Part shown: in pieces, positions 25,202 to 33,315 of the stretch | Layout: each line of letters opens with the position of its first letter | Position numbering within the stretch: the first letter of the stretch is position 1 | Assembly: GCA_028287465.1 (NCBI GenBank) | Contig: JAQBPO010000028.1 | Location: 31,860-95,859 of the forward strand | DNA: 64,000 nucleotides | From: Fibrobacterota bacterium | Lineage (GTDB): Bacteria; Fibrobacterota; Fibrobacteria; UBA11236 | Direction: 5' to 3' | Translations under genes and position numbers: made by a program | Notes under the pieces: generated by a model | What the model saw: only the letters and a program-made list of their open reading frames with translations | The model's database searches: none | What the model was told of the DNA's origin: nothing

Positions 25202-25726
25202 CTACCCGGTTACCCTTCCTTGGCCCGGTCTTCCTTTGGCCTGCCGATGGGCCAGGTAGTCGCCGGTCGCTATCACGGCTTTGCCCGCGGTCGGGAAGTT
25301 GTAGAAATAAACCTGGCTCAAAAAACCCATGCCGGATCCCGCCAGGGTCACCCATGTCTCCGCGCGGATGAACTCGGAGCCTTCCGTGTCCTCCGGATCG
25401 AACCCTTCATAGGGATCGATCGCGGCGAACAGGGCGGCCGGGTCTTTCAGGCGGAGCAGGTGGCCCCAAACCTTGGGCGCGTCCTCATCGAAGTCCGGGC
25501 CGACTCGGACCCCTGCGGATATGGCCCGCGAAGCCGCGCGTACCGCTCCCGGATATCCCCCCAAATCGAATAGACGCCCCGATATGGACCCGCGGCCCAA
25601 GGAAACGCCCGCGTTTTCCATGGCTTCATCGACCGCGGCGATCCCGGTCGTGAGCATCAAGGTTCCGTAGGTGAAAAGCAGGGAACCGGGATCCGGTGCG
25701 CCTAAATGGTCGAGGGGGGCCGCCAT
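25202..25726 (-). CDS. gamma-glutamylcyclotransferase-fold (AIG2-like) protein
   Basis: A 174-residue protein with the GGCT signature LLFTYGTLM near residues 17-25, then GRLFDLGGYPGAV and, downstream, FAAIDPYEGFDPED, which carries the acid-rich segment following the usual catalytic glutamate region. The fold releases 5-oxoproline from gamma-glutamyl peptides or amines; many bacterial members have unknown substrates. ATG 25726 gives the usual distance to the YGT motif. The upstream 29 codons of open frame look nonconserved. It is divergent from purB. Confidence 0.75.
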   Translation of the reverse strand: MAAPLDHLGAPDPGSLLFTYGTLMLTTGIAAVDEAMENAGVSLGRGSISGRLFDLGGYPGAVRAASRAISAGVRVGPDFDEDAPKVWGHLLRLKDPAALFAAIDPYEGFDPEDTEGSEFIRAETWVTLAGSGMGFLSQVYFYNFPTAGKAVIATGDYLAHRQAKGRPGQGRVTG

Positions 25727-25842
25727 GCCCTGAAAATAACCACTTCCGCCTTGTTTGATAGACCCCCGGCCAGGAGCTACTTTTGGGCCTCGCCGACGTG
25801 AAACCGTCGCCATCCATCACGACCCACCCGGAACAGCATCCC

Positions 25843-27285
25843 ATGAACGACGCCAACACCCAGTACGAAAACCCCCTCATCAAGCGTTACGCTTCGGCCC
25901 GCATGGGTTTCGTGTTCTCGCCCCAATTCAAGTTCCAGACCTGGCGCAAATTGTGGATCCTCCTCGCCGAAGCGGAGAAGGATCTCGGCCTGCCCATCAC
26001 CGAAGAGCAGCTCGCCGACCTCAAGGCCCATGAGAAGGACATCAACTTCGAGGAAGCGGAGAAGCGCGAAAAGGCGGTCCGCCACGACGTGATGGCCCAC
26101 GTGCACGCCTACGGCCTCCAGGCGAAGAGGGCCGCCGGCATCATCCACCTGGGCGCCACTTCCGCCTACGTTACCGACAATACCGATCTCATCCAGGCGC
26201 GCGCGGGCATGGATCTGGTCCGCCGGCGCATGCTGCGCGTGGTGGCCGCCCTTTCCGCCTTCGCCCGTCAGTACAAGGATCTGCCCACCCTGGGCTTCAC
26301 CCATTTCCAGCCCGCCCAGTTGACCACGGTCGGCAAGCGCGCCACCCTGTGGATCCAGGACCTGCTCCTCGATCTGGAGGAACTGGATTTCGTCGATCGC
26401 GGCCTGCCCTTCCTGGGCGTCAAAGGCACCACCGGCACCCAGGCCAGCTTCCTCGAGCTCTTCGACGGCGATCACGCCAAGGTCAAGGCCCTGGACGAAG
26501 CCGTCACCAAGAAGGCGGGCTTCGCCCGCAGCCTGGGGGTCTCCGGCCAGACCTATACCCGCAAGCTCGACTCGCGCGTGCTCTCCCTGCTCTCCAGCAT
26601 CTCGCAATCCCTGAGCAAGTTCTCCACGGACCTGCGCCTGTTGCAGCACCTCAAGGAAATCGAGGAACCCTTCGAAGCCGATCAGATCGGGTCGTCGGCC
26701 ATGGCCTACAAGCGCAACCCCATGCGCGCCGAGCGCATCGGCTCCCTGGCCCGCTTCGTGCAGGCCCTCGCGCCCAGCGCCGCCTTCACCGCCTCCACCC
26801 AATGGTTCGAGCGCACCTTGGACGATTCCGCCAACAAGCGCCTCGCGGTGCCCCAGGCCTTCCTGGCCACGGACGCCATGCTCATCCTGGCCGAGAACGT
26901 CTGCAAGGGATTGGTCGTCTATCCCAAGATGATCGAGAAGCACGTGATGGCGGAACTGCCCTTCATGGCCACGGAGAACATCATGATGGCCGGCGTCAAG
27001 GCGGGAGGCGATCGCCAGGAACTGCACGAATCCATCCGCCGCCATTCCCTGGAAGCGGCCAAACGCGTCAAGCAGGAAGGCCTGGAAAACAACCTCATGG
27101 ATCTCATCGCCCGGGATCCCGCCTTCGGCATGGATTCCAAGACCTTGAACGAGGTGCTCGACCCGGCCAAGTTCACCGGACGTTCGCCGGAAATCACGGA
27201 AGAGTTCCTCACCTGGGAAGTGGAGCCGGTCCTGGCGAAGAACGCGGACTGGAAGTCCCTGGATCAGGAGGACCTGCGGGTCTGA
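25843..27285 (+). CDS. purB: adenylosuccinate lyase
   Basis: A 480-residue enzyme of the fumarase/aspartase superfamily. Signature blocks are visible: IIHLGATSAYVTDNTDL, TLGFTHFQPAQLTTVGKR with the catalytic-region His, KGTTGTQASFLELF, and the mobile-loop signature IGSSAMAYKRNPMRAERI near residue 283. PurB carries out two fumarate-releasing steps in purine synthesis in the cytoplasm. Residue order and length resemble the eukaryotic-like long PurB clade. The substitution AMAYKRNP for the more common AMPYKRNP is minor. It stands apart from other purine genes here. Confidence 0.93.
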   Translation: MNDANTQYENPLIKRYASARMGFVFSPQFKFQTWRKLWILLAEAEKDLGLPITEEQLADLKAHEKDINFEEAEKREKAVRHDVMAHVHAYGLQAKRAAGIIHLGATSAYVTDNTDLIQARAGMDLVRRRMLRVVAALSAFARQYKDLPTLGFTHFQPAQLTTVGKRATLWIQDLLLDLEELDFVDRGLPFLGVKGTTGTQASFLELFDGDHAKVKALDEAVTKKAGFARSLGVSGQTYTRKLDSRVLSLLSSISQSLSKFSTDLRLLQHLKEIEEPFEADQIGSSAMAYKRNPMRAERIGSLARFVQALAPSAAFTASTQWFERTLDDSANKRLAVPQAFLATDAMLILAENVCKGLVVYPKMIEKHVMAELPFMATENIMMAGVKAGGDRQELHESIRRHSLEAAKRVKQEGLENNLMDLIARDPAFGMDSKTLNEVLDPAKFTGRSPEITEEFLTWEVEPVLAKNADWKSLDQEDLRV

Positions 27286-27346
27286 TAATTCATTATATTT
27301 CCAGGCGCGCCCGCGATCACGAAAACATCCAGACGGAAGGAACACC

Positions 27347-27724
27347 ATGAAGTGCCCCAAATGCCAGAGCGCCTTTACCAAGGTCGATTTCGAAGGCATC
27401 CGCATCGACCGATGCCTTTCCTGCCACGGCATGTGGTTCGACGCCCTGGAGCTCCAGGACCTGCTCAAGAAGAAGGGCTCGGAAAAGCTCGACATCGGCG
27501 ATGAGCGGGATTACGGGAAGACCAAGCGCATCGAGGATTATCTCTGCCCCAAGGACGGCTCGCGCATGATCAAGATGGTGGACGCCAAGCAGCACCATGT
27601 CTGGTACGAATCCTGCGGCGTCTGCTACGGCATCTTCCTGGACGCCACCGAGTTCGCGGAGCTCAAGGAAAGATCCCTGATGGACATCATCCGGTCCATC
27701 CGCGTTCCCGAGCGCAACGCCTAG
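27347..27724 (+). CDS. tandem zf-TFIIB zinc-ribbon protein
   Basis: A 125-residue protein with two similar zinc-binding units. The first is MKCPKCQSAF...DRCLSCHGMWFDALEL; the second is LCPKDGSRM...YESCGVCYGIFLDATEF. Each has the CxxC (or CPKD) ... CxxC-x-G-x-F/W-x-D pattern of the zf-TFIIB family. The second unit lacks one Cys of its first pair. GGAAGGAACACC precedes ATG 27347. Family members are small, cytosolic and functionally unassigned, possibly nucleic-acid or protein binding. It follows purB by 61 bases; a strong bidirectional terminator follows. Confidence 0.8.
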   Translation: MKCPKCQSAFTKVDFEGIRIDRCLSCHGMWFDALELQDLLKKKGSEKLDIGDERDYGKTKRIEDYLCPKDGSRMIKMVDAKQHHVWYESCGVCYGIFLDATEFAELKERSLMDIIRSIRVPERNA

Positions 27725-27764
27725 GCCTACGGGCGGCGTCCGGGATCGGGCCGCATCGGAAAGG

Positions 27765-27795
27765 AAAAAGCCCCGGGAGGATTCCCGGGGCTTTT
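27765..27795. terminator. bidirectional intrinsic terminator
   Basis: GCCCCGGGA and TCCCGGGGC form a perfect 9-bp stem with a 4-base loop, flanked by an A run on the left and a T run on the right. It serves the two convergent genes ending at 27724 and 27839. Confidence 0.9.
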
Positions 27796-27838
27796 CTTTA
27801 CAGGTTTTTTTTCCAAGGGGTCGGCGCCTATCAGCCGA

Positions 27839-28813
27839 TCAGTTCGCGCAGTCCAGGCACTTCCAATCCACCGTCCCCTCATTGGTCCCGAACCGCTCCG
27901 CCGTGTATTTCTCCACGTCGATGAGGAATCCGGTGGCGGCCGCGTTCTTGGTGCAGCATCCGTTGCAATCGGAATCCGAGCACATATCGTAGACCTTCAC
28001 GTCGATGGTCTTGGTCCCCTGGGTCAGGCGCAGGGTCTTGAGCCGGTACTTGGCGAAATCGCGCTCATGCACCGCCGCGATATTGTTCGCCTTCACCCAG
28101 CTTTCCGGCTGCTTGCCGTCCACGCCCGCGAAGTAGCCCGCCCATTGGCATCCGTTATACTCGATGCACTCCTCGCTGCCCGGATCCGGATAGGAGGTGA
28201 ACCAGGTCAGGTTGGCCTTGCGGGTGGTGCCGTCGACGACGACCGGGCCGGATACGGTGAGGTTGTCCACGTTGCCGCCGCTATAGCCGATGGACGAGGC
28301 CAGTACCGTATTGTTCCCGGCGATCAGGTTCGCGTCCAGGCTCACCGTGGTCCAGCTGGTCCAGGATCCCGTGGGCGGGAAGGCCAGGCTGGACTGCACC
28401 GTGGTTCCGTTCACCTGGATGGCCAGGGGGCGGGAGGAATACCCGCCGTTGGCATAGCGGATCTTGAGGCCGTATTTTCCCGCGGCCGCCACGTTTACGG
28501 TCCAACGGATGGATTCCCCGGCCGACGCGATATAATCGACGAAGCCGGACCCGGTATACCCCGCGCGGTTAGAGGCCTTCACGGCGCCGGTCAGGACCGC
28601 ATCCTCGGCTTCGCGGGTAAAGGTGACGGCGTAAGCCGTCGACAGTTCCGACTGCACCACCGGACCGTCCCCGGGGGCGGCGCTGTTGAGGCATCCCGCG
28701 AGGAACATCGGCGCGGCCAGCAGGGCGATCGCCGCGGCCGAGGCCAGGGATTTCAGGAATCGGGAAAGGGCGGGGGCATGGCCTTTGGCGGACCGGATCG
28801 TGCGATCAAGCAT
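27839..28813 (-). CDS. lipoprotein with carbohydrate-binding module and expansin-like double-psi domain
   Basis: A 324-residue protein with a GAGGAG ribosome site. The signal ends in LAAPMFLAGC, a clear lipobox. Residues about 65-190 form a CBM6/35-like beta-sandwich (REAEDAVLTG, GYTGSGFVDYI, WTVNVAAAGKYGLKIRYANGG, GSWTSWTTVSLDANL, NVDNLTV). Residues about 195-324 (ANLTWFTSYPDPGSEEC, HERDFAKYRLKTLRL, DVKVYDMCSDSDCNGCC, FLIDVEKYTAERFG, WKCLDC) look like a cysteine-rich double-psi barrel related to expansins or RlpA. It probably binds or loosens plant-type polysaccharide at the cell surface. The expansin relation is inferred from fold-like motifs, not a family match. Confidence 0.6.
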   Translation of the reverse strand: MLDRTIRSAKGHAPALSRFLKSLASAAAIALLAAPMFLAGCLNSAAPGDGPVVQSELSTAYAVTFTREAEDAVLTGAVKASNRAGYTGSGFVDYIASAGESIRWTVNVAAAGKYGLKIRYANGGYSSRPLAIQVNGTTVQSSLAFPPTGSWTSWTTVSLDANLIAGNNTVLASSIGYSGGNVDNLTVSGPVVVDGTTRKANLTWFTSYPDPGSEECIEYNGCQWAGYFAGVDGKQPESWVKANNIAAVHERDFAKYRLKTLRLTQGTKTIDVKVYDMCSDSDCNGCCTKNAAATGFLIDVEKYTAERFGTNEGTVDWKCLDCAN

Positions 28814-29070
28814 GGAGTCTCCTCGGTAGATATGGCTCCAACACGGCAGGATCCCCTGAGAGAGGATGTGTCCATCCGCCGCCCCCGTTGGCCTACCCAA
28901 GATAGCGCAGCCGTCGCGAATCCGGGCCTTTGGCATGCCGCGAATTGCGGAACGAAACGGGCCGGGAATAGGGAAGGCGTTCGCTGACTGGAAACACCCT
29001 CCAATTCCGGTTTGCCGTTTCCGGAACCGGAACCTTATTTAAAAGTATCACCAGGAAAAAGGAGATCCGC

Positions 29071-29382
29071 ATGGGAATCATGGAAGCGTTGGGCCTTAAG
29101 AAGGACGAGTACCACCACAAGATCAAGGCCGACCTGAGCGATTGGGATGCCCAAGTGGAACGGGACAGGGCGGAACGCAAGCGCGAAGCCGCTTCGAACG
29201 AACTGGACCGGGACGATGATTACGAGGAATACCGCGCCCGCCGGAAGGATGCGGATGAACGGCTCTCCGATTTGCGGAACGCCTCCGAGGACAAGTGGGA
29301 GGACGTGAAGACCGGAGTGGAAAAGGCCTGGCTGGACGCCAAGAACGCCTTCAACAAGCTGGGAAACCGGATGCGCCATTAA
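29071..29382 (+). CDS. small coiled-coil protein, sll1863 stress-response type
   Basis: A 103-residue, highly charged helical protein preceded by AAAAAGGAGATCCGC. Heptad-like Lys/Glu/Asp patterns run nearly end to end: YHHKIKADLSDWDAQVERD, then YEEYRARRKDADERLSDLR, ending WEDVKTGVEKAWLDAKNAFNKL. This layout matches small coiled-coil proteins annotated as the sll1863 stress family. They are cytosolic, with no defined biochemical role. An AT-rich TTATTT element about 35 bases upstream of the ATG may be part of its promoter. Confidence 0.6.
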   Translation: MGIMEALGLKKDEYHHKIKADLSDWDAQVERDRAERKREAASNELDRDDDYEEYRARRKDADERLSDLRNASEDKWEDVKTGVEKAWLDAKNAFNKLGNRMRH

Positions 29383-29427
29383 AAAGGCGAGTCCGGCCGG
29401 CACCCACGGCCCGGTTCCTTGCCGGGA

Positions 29428-30486
29428 TCAGCGGGGTGCCGGGACCTCCCGGAACAGCCTGCCCCGGGCGTCCGAAGCGGTCGGGGCTTCGGAGGTGGGG
29501 GAGATGAACTCCATTCCGCCCTTGGCCATCCTCAGTATCGGGAGGCGACCCGCCTTCGGCCCCGGCGTCCGCGCCAACGCGCCCGTTACCGGGGCGGTAT
29601 TCTTGATCTTCGCCATCGCGTCAAAAGCCTCTTCCGTCTTCCAGGCGCTCCCCGGGAATTGCAGATCCCAGATGCAGATGCTCGCCACTTCCTTCGGCTT
29701 GGTGATGCATTCGTTCAGATGCTGGATGGCGCTGCCTCCGCCCCAGCTGTTCGAGGCCATGAGGCCCATGCTCACTTGGGAGCGGGCGTATCCGGCCTTG
29801 GCGCCCAGGTTCTGCTGGTAGCTGTAGGCCTGGGTCTTGTCCGGCGAAGTCTCGTACATCTCCTCATAGCCCATGATGTGGATGTAATCGACCTTCCCGA
29901 GCCAATCCGGGAACCAGGACTCGTCGGGCATATTGTCCGAATTCTCGTTGTTGAAGGTGCATACGGTCAGCAGCTTCCCCTTGGCCTTGAGCAACGCCGA
30001 CAACTCGATCACGAAGGCCTTGTACTCCGAGCGATGATCGTCCGCCTTAAGGGCGTTTCCTTCCAGATCCAGGTCGACCCCGTCCAGGCCGAACTTGTCC
30101 ATTTCGGCAACCAGGGCCTTGGCGAAGGCGGCATGATTGTCGGCGAAGGCGGAGGTGGCCAGGTTCCAATCCCAGCCATTGGTCGCGTTGAACACCGTGA
30201 GCAGCACCTTGACATTGTTGGCCTTGCCCCAATCCGCGAACCACTGCGCGTCCGCCGCGCCCGCGCCCGTGAAGACCACCCCGCCGGAGGTGGTGGGATG
30301 CCAGAACTGCAGGCCGATATGGGTCAGGCCGTCCTTGGCCTTGTATTTCCCGTAGGTGCCGTTGAGGACATTCCTGCAGGCGCCGATGCCGTAGGACGGG
30401 ACCCAGCTCATGACCTCGTTTGCGGAAGCCGCCGCGGCGAGAAGGGCGAGGGTCAATCCGAACGCGGCGCTGGTGAATCTGGGCAT
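29428..30486 (-). CDS. glycoside hydrolase family 18 enzyme (chitinase/ENGase-like)
   Basis: A 352-residue secreted enzyme. After signal peptide residues 1-22, the barrel carries DGVDLDLEG with Asp138, Asp140 and the acid/base Glu142, the complete GH18 DxxDxDxE motif. VDYIHIMGYEEMYE supplies the expected later Met-x-Tyr motif. Substrates could be chitin, peptidoglycan or N-glycans. Length is on the short side with no accessory module. The last 40 residues (after about 310) leave the barrel and end in TASDARGRLFREVPAPR, which resembles a shortened secretion-tail strand. It converges on the coiled-coil gene. Confidence 0.85.
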   Translation of the reverse strand: MPRFTSAAFGLTLALLAAAASANEVMSWVPSYGIGACRNVLNGTYGKYKAKDGLTHIGLQFWHPTTSGGVVFTGAGAADAQWFADWGKANNVKVLLTVFNATNGWDWNLATSAFADNHAAFAKALVAEMDKFGLDGVDLDLEGNALKADDHRSEYKAFVIELSALLKAKGKLLTVCTFNNENSDNMPDESWFPDWLGKVDYIHIMGYEEMYETSPDKTQAYSYQQNLGAKAGYARSQVSMGLMASNSWGGGSAIQHLNECITKPKEVASICIWDLQFPGSAWKTEEAFDAMAKIKNTAPVTGALARTPGPKAGRLPILRMAKGGMEFISPTSEAPTASDARGRLFREVPAPR

Positions 30487-30732
30487 GGGACGGATCCTTG
30501 GGTGGGAAAGTGCTCGAACGAAGCCGCCCGCCTCGACGGCGGAGGTCGGTCCAATATACCCCGGGACCGGGCATGGCGCCTCTGGACTCGCGCCGCGTCG
30601 GCCCTATGTGTTTCCTGAATGAAAACGCCCGGAAGAAAAGGGCCGGTTCCCGGAACTATCTTTTCCATAGGATCCCAAAATCGGAAACGGGGAAACGGGA
30701 ATGAAACAAAAAGACGGGTTCCGGGGGTTAAC

Positions 30733-31005
30733 GTGAACGACGATGCGCTCAAGAACGAGCGGACCCAGCTCGTTTCCAAGCTCAGGCAGTATTTCCAGGA
30801 CGAGCGGGACGAGGAGCTCGGCGAGCTCCCGGCCAAGATGATGCTGGATTTCATCGAAAGGGAAATCGCCCCCTTCTTCTACAACCGGGGGGTGAGGGAT
30901 GCGAAATCCAAGACCATCGCGGCCTTCGCGACCCTGGCGGAGGAGATGGATTACCTGGAGATCCTGGTCCCCAAGAAACCCGGCGCCAGGCCTTCGCGCG
31001 AATGA
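30733..31005 (+). CDS. DUF2164 family protein
   Basis: A 90-residue protein. The match to DUF2164 is nearly complete: LVSKLRQYFQDERDEELGELPAKMMLDFIEREIAPFFYNRGVRDA. The frame is open upstream to 30619, but the family starts at this position, and GTG 30733 is preceded by GGGGG. A short upstream frame (ATG 30701, 11 codons) ends in a TGA overlapping this GTG and may couple translation. The function of the family is unknown; members are small cytosolic proteins. Confidence 0.75.
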   Translation: MNDDALKNERTQLVSKLRQYFQDERDEELGELPAKMMLDFIEREIAPFFYNRGVRDAKSKTIAAFATLAEEMDYLEILVPKKPGARPSRE

Positions 31006-31021
31006 TGGCGATTTGACCGGC

Positions 31022-31579
31022 CTAAGGCGGCGGGAGCGGATCCCCCTCCCCCGGTCCCGTCCGCATGCGGCCTTCCAACTCCCTGGCTCCGGCATACGGG
31101 TCTTCATGATTCAGCAGGAAGTGCAGCTCCCGCCGCTCGAAGCCCTCCGCCGCGAGCCTGGCCCATACCAGTTTCCGCACCTCATGGCCCAGGACCAGGA
31201 CCTCGATGCCGTTCACGTCCAGCAAACGCAAGGAGATCAAATCCGAATCCTTGGCCCATAGGACCCAGATCTTGACGGGCTCCCTGGCGCCCATCAGCTT
31301 GTTGGCGGACCGGTATTTGATGGTCCGGTCTATTTCCCAGATATGATCCGCGTCGCCCGACCAATGCACATCGCAGCGATGGGCGAGATTCTCCGGTACC
31401 GCATGGTACCGTCTCTCCAAGGTTACCTCAAAGCCCAGATGCCGGCCCAGATCGGAAATCGCCCCGGTCAGCACCAGGGTCACGTCGGATTCATAGACCA
31501 GGGACCGCCGCTCCAGGGCCAGCAGGAGGCGGAACTCCAAAAAGGAGCGGTACATCTGAAGGGTTTCCGCGGATACCAT
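31022..31579 (-). CDS. hypothetical protein, possible nuclease-like fold
   Basis: Encodes 185 residues with no signal or membrane segment. I do not recognise a family. Conserved-looking features are DVHWSGDADHIWEID, then KIWVLWAKDSDL and VLVLGHEVRKLVW. An Asp-x-His-Trp strand followed by an Glu-x-Asp strand and a Lys-x-Trp strand is reminiscent of PD-(D/E)xK nuclease cores, but this is weak. The C-terminal 35 residues are Pro/Gly/Arg-rich. It converges on the DUF2164 gene with a 16-base gap. Confidence 0.5.
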   Translation of the reverse strand: MVSAETLQMYRSFLEFRLLLALERRSLVYESDVTLVLTGAISDLGRHLGFEVTLERRYHAVPENLAHRCDVHWSGDADHIWEIDRTIKYRSANKLMGAREPVKIWVLWAKDSDLISLRLLDVNGIEVLVLGHEVRKLVWARLAAEGFERRELHFLLNHEDPYAGARELEGRMRTGPGEGDPLPPP

Positions 31580-31700
31580 CGGTCAAGGCTCCCCTGAACC
31601 TTAAATAGCTTCGCAAGCTCCCATAATCAAACCGGAAATCCGGATCCCGCCCCATGGTATAATGGATGGGCCCCGCCACTTCGCCGAAAAGGGAGATGCC

Positions 31701-31964
31701 ATGGAAACAAGGATGCCCGCCGTCCTCACGGTATTGGCCGTTCTCGCGATCCTCGCTTGCAAAAGCGTAGACCTGGGAGGCCCCGGTCCGGACGGAAATC
31801 CGATTCCAAAGGATTCGACCGCCTATGCATGCAAGGGAAAGACCCAGTGCGGAGAAATGGTTTCCTGCAAGGAGGCCGAGTTCTACCTGAAGAATTGCCC
31901 GGACGTGATCTTGGACGGGGACTTGGACGTAGTCCCATGCGAGGAGCAGCTGTGCGGGCATTGA
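31701..31964 (+). CDS. Excalibur-type calcium-binding lipoprotein
   Basis: An 87-residue protein with GGGAG five bases before the ATG. The signal METRMPAVLTVLAVLAILAC ends in a lipobox cysteine. The mature domain reads CKGKTQCGEMVSCKEAEFYL, then CPDVILDGDLDVVPCEEQLC, matching the Excalibur domain with its DxDxDG-like calcium loop DGDLDVVPCE and conserved disulfide cysteines. Such domains are found on secreted nucleases and surface proteins; here it stands alone. Val replaces the usual loop Gly (DGD-x-DG), which may weaken calcium binding. Confidence 0.7.
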   Translation: METRMPAVLTVLAVLAILACKSVDLGGPGPDGNPIPKDSTAYACKGKTQCGEMVSCKEAEFYLKNCPDVILDGDLDVVPCEEQLCGH

Positions 31965-32022
31965 GGAAGGGGGAACCTTCTATCGCACCGCTATGGTGTC
32001 CCGCAAGCGGGATTTCCGCACG

Positions 32023-32052
32023 CAAAAAAAGGGACGCGCTAGCGTCCCTTTT
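32023..32052. terminator. bidirectional intrinsic terminator
   Basis: GGGACGC and GCGTCCC pair around GCTA (32031-32048) with an A run on the left and TTTT on the right. It ends both the Excalibur lipoprotein gene and the convergent ice-binding gene. Confidence 0.9.
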
Positions 32053-32096
32053 CCCATATCCGGCATCGGATGCCGGCTCGTTGACAAGGCGGAGGA

Positions 32097-32912
32097 TTAA
32101 GGGGCGGGGACCTTGACCGCATTCGCATCGAGCGTCACCGCGGTCTGCGCGAGCAGACGGCCGTTAGCCGAGGCGCCGGTCTTGAGGACGATGGTGGTCT
32201 TGGAGAGCACGATGCCTTCCATATGCGAGGTCGTGCCGAGGTCGGCGGAACCGGCCACCTGCCAGAAGATGTTCTTGGGCAAGGCGCCGCCCTTGAGGAT
32301 GACCTTTACGCTCGAGCTCAAGGCGAGGTTTCCCGCGATCTCGAAGATCCAGATATCCGTGGAGCTGCCGGTAAGGGTCACGTCTTTGGGGACCAGGACG
32401 TTGGTGCTCCATTTGTATACGCCGGGAGCCAGGTTCCGGCCGCCGATGTTGCCGGCGCCGAGCTCGATGTGGCCGGGGGCGCGGCTGGCGGCATCCGCAT
32501 AGGCGGTCTGCATGTCAAGCACGGAGGTGGTCAGGTAGGCCGGGGTCGGGGAATCGTAGTCCGCCGCATAGATCTTCCCGGTCACCAGGGAGGAGGTCGA
32601 ATAGGTGCTCGGAGGGGCCACCAAGGCGAATCCGGTGATGTAGGATGCCGCGACCGGGCTGACGCCGATATTACCCGTCACCGAGGTGGTACCGGTGGTC
32701 GAAACGCCGGTCTTCGCCAGGATCACGAACTCCCCGGCCTTGCCGAGATTCACGGTGGTGGGTCCGGGAACTGCCTTGCCGCCCTTGAACAGGACGTCCT
32801 GGCTGGGGTCCTCGCTGCTTACGTCCGAAACGCAACCGGCATTGAAGAAGTTCAGGGCCAGTGCCATCGCCATCATTACGGCCGGAGCCGCGGTCTTATA
32901 AGCAGTCTTCAT
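32097..32912 (-). CDS. ice-binding-like (DUF3494) lipoprotein
   Basis: A 271-residue protein with a lipoprotein signal (ALALNFFNAGC). The rest is a DUF3494 beta-solenoid: GKAGEFVILAKTGVSTTGTTSVTGNIGVSP, then AADYDSPTPAYLTTSVLDMQTAYADAA, GNIGGRNLAPGVYKWS, DVTLTGSSTDIWIFEIAGNLALSSSVKVILKGGALPKNIFWQVAG, and SHMEGIVLSKTTIVLKTGASANGRLLAQTAVTL. The family includes proven ice-binding proteins and adhesins. A surface-anchored version could bind ice or serve adhesion; activity cannot be read from sequence. Two terminators upstream isolate it from the PorV-like transcript. Confidence 0.85.
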   Translation of the reverse strand: MKTAYKTAAPAVMMAMALALNFFNAGCVSDVSSEDPSQDVLFKGGKAVPGPTTVNLGKAGEFVILAKTGVSTTGTTSVTGNIGVSPVAASYITGFALVAPPSTYSTSSLVTGKIYAADYDSPTPAYLTTSVLDMQTAYADAASRAPGHIELGAGNIGGRNLAPGVYKWSTNVLVPKDVTLTGSSTDIWIFEIAGNLALSSSVKVILKGGALPKNIFWQVAGSADLGTTSHMEGIVLSKTTIVLKTGASANGRLLAQTAVTLDANAVKVPAP

Positions 32913-32933
32913 TTGGTAATCCTTTTTAGTCCC

Positions 32934-32965
32934 GGAAGAAAAAGGACCGGCATGTGAACCGGTCC
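32934..32965 (-). terminator. intrinsic terminator 2 of the PorV-like transcript
   Basis: On the minus strand GGACCGG pairs with CCGGTCC around an 8-base loop and is followed by TTTTTCTTC. It lies just upstream of the ice-binding gene and blocks read-through into it. Confidence 0.8.
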
Positions 32966-33031
32966 CGTACTCCCGGGAACTTCCCTGGAACTACACCCTG
33001 CGCGGACCCGCTCCTAGGAATACCGTTCGGG

Positions 33032-33067
33032 AAAAAAAGAAAAGCAGGTAACCGATGGGTTTCCTGC
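33032..33067 (-). terminator. intrinsic terminator 1 of the PorV-like transcript
   Basis: On the minus strand GCAGG/CCTGC and inner AACC/GGTT form a stem with one A-A mismatch and a 4-base loop, followed by TTTTCTTTTTTT. It lies about 250 bases after the PorV-like stop. The 33068-33315 stretch between is a long 3' untranslated region in which I see no gene. Confidence 0.8.
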
Positions 33068-33315
33068 CCGGCGCGTCAATATATCAGGGTTTCTTGAGGC
33101 GTTCCGGGCCATGCGGACCTGAACGCACCGGTCCGCCGTCACTAAAGCTCCCGGTTCCAACACCGCAGTCAAATAATGGTATGCAAGCGGATTGCCCAAG
33201 GGGAAGTCGATGGAAATCGCCAGCGGGAAAACCTTGATCGCGACCAAGCCGGGCGCGGCATGCGAACCGAACGGAGTCCAGGGGTCCCAGGGACGTCGGG
33301 GCCGGTCCGGGCTCC

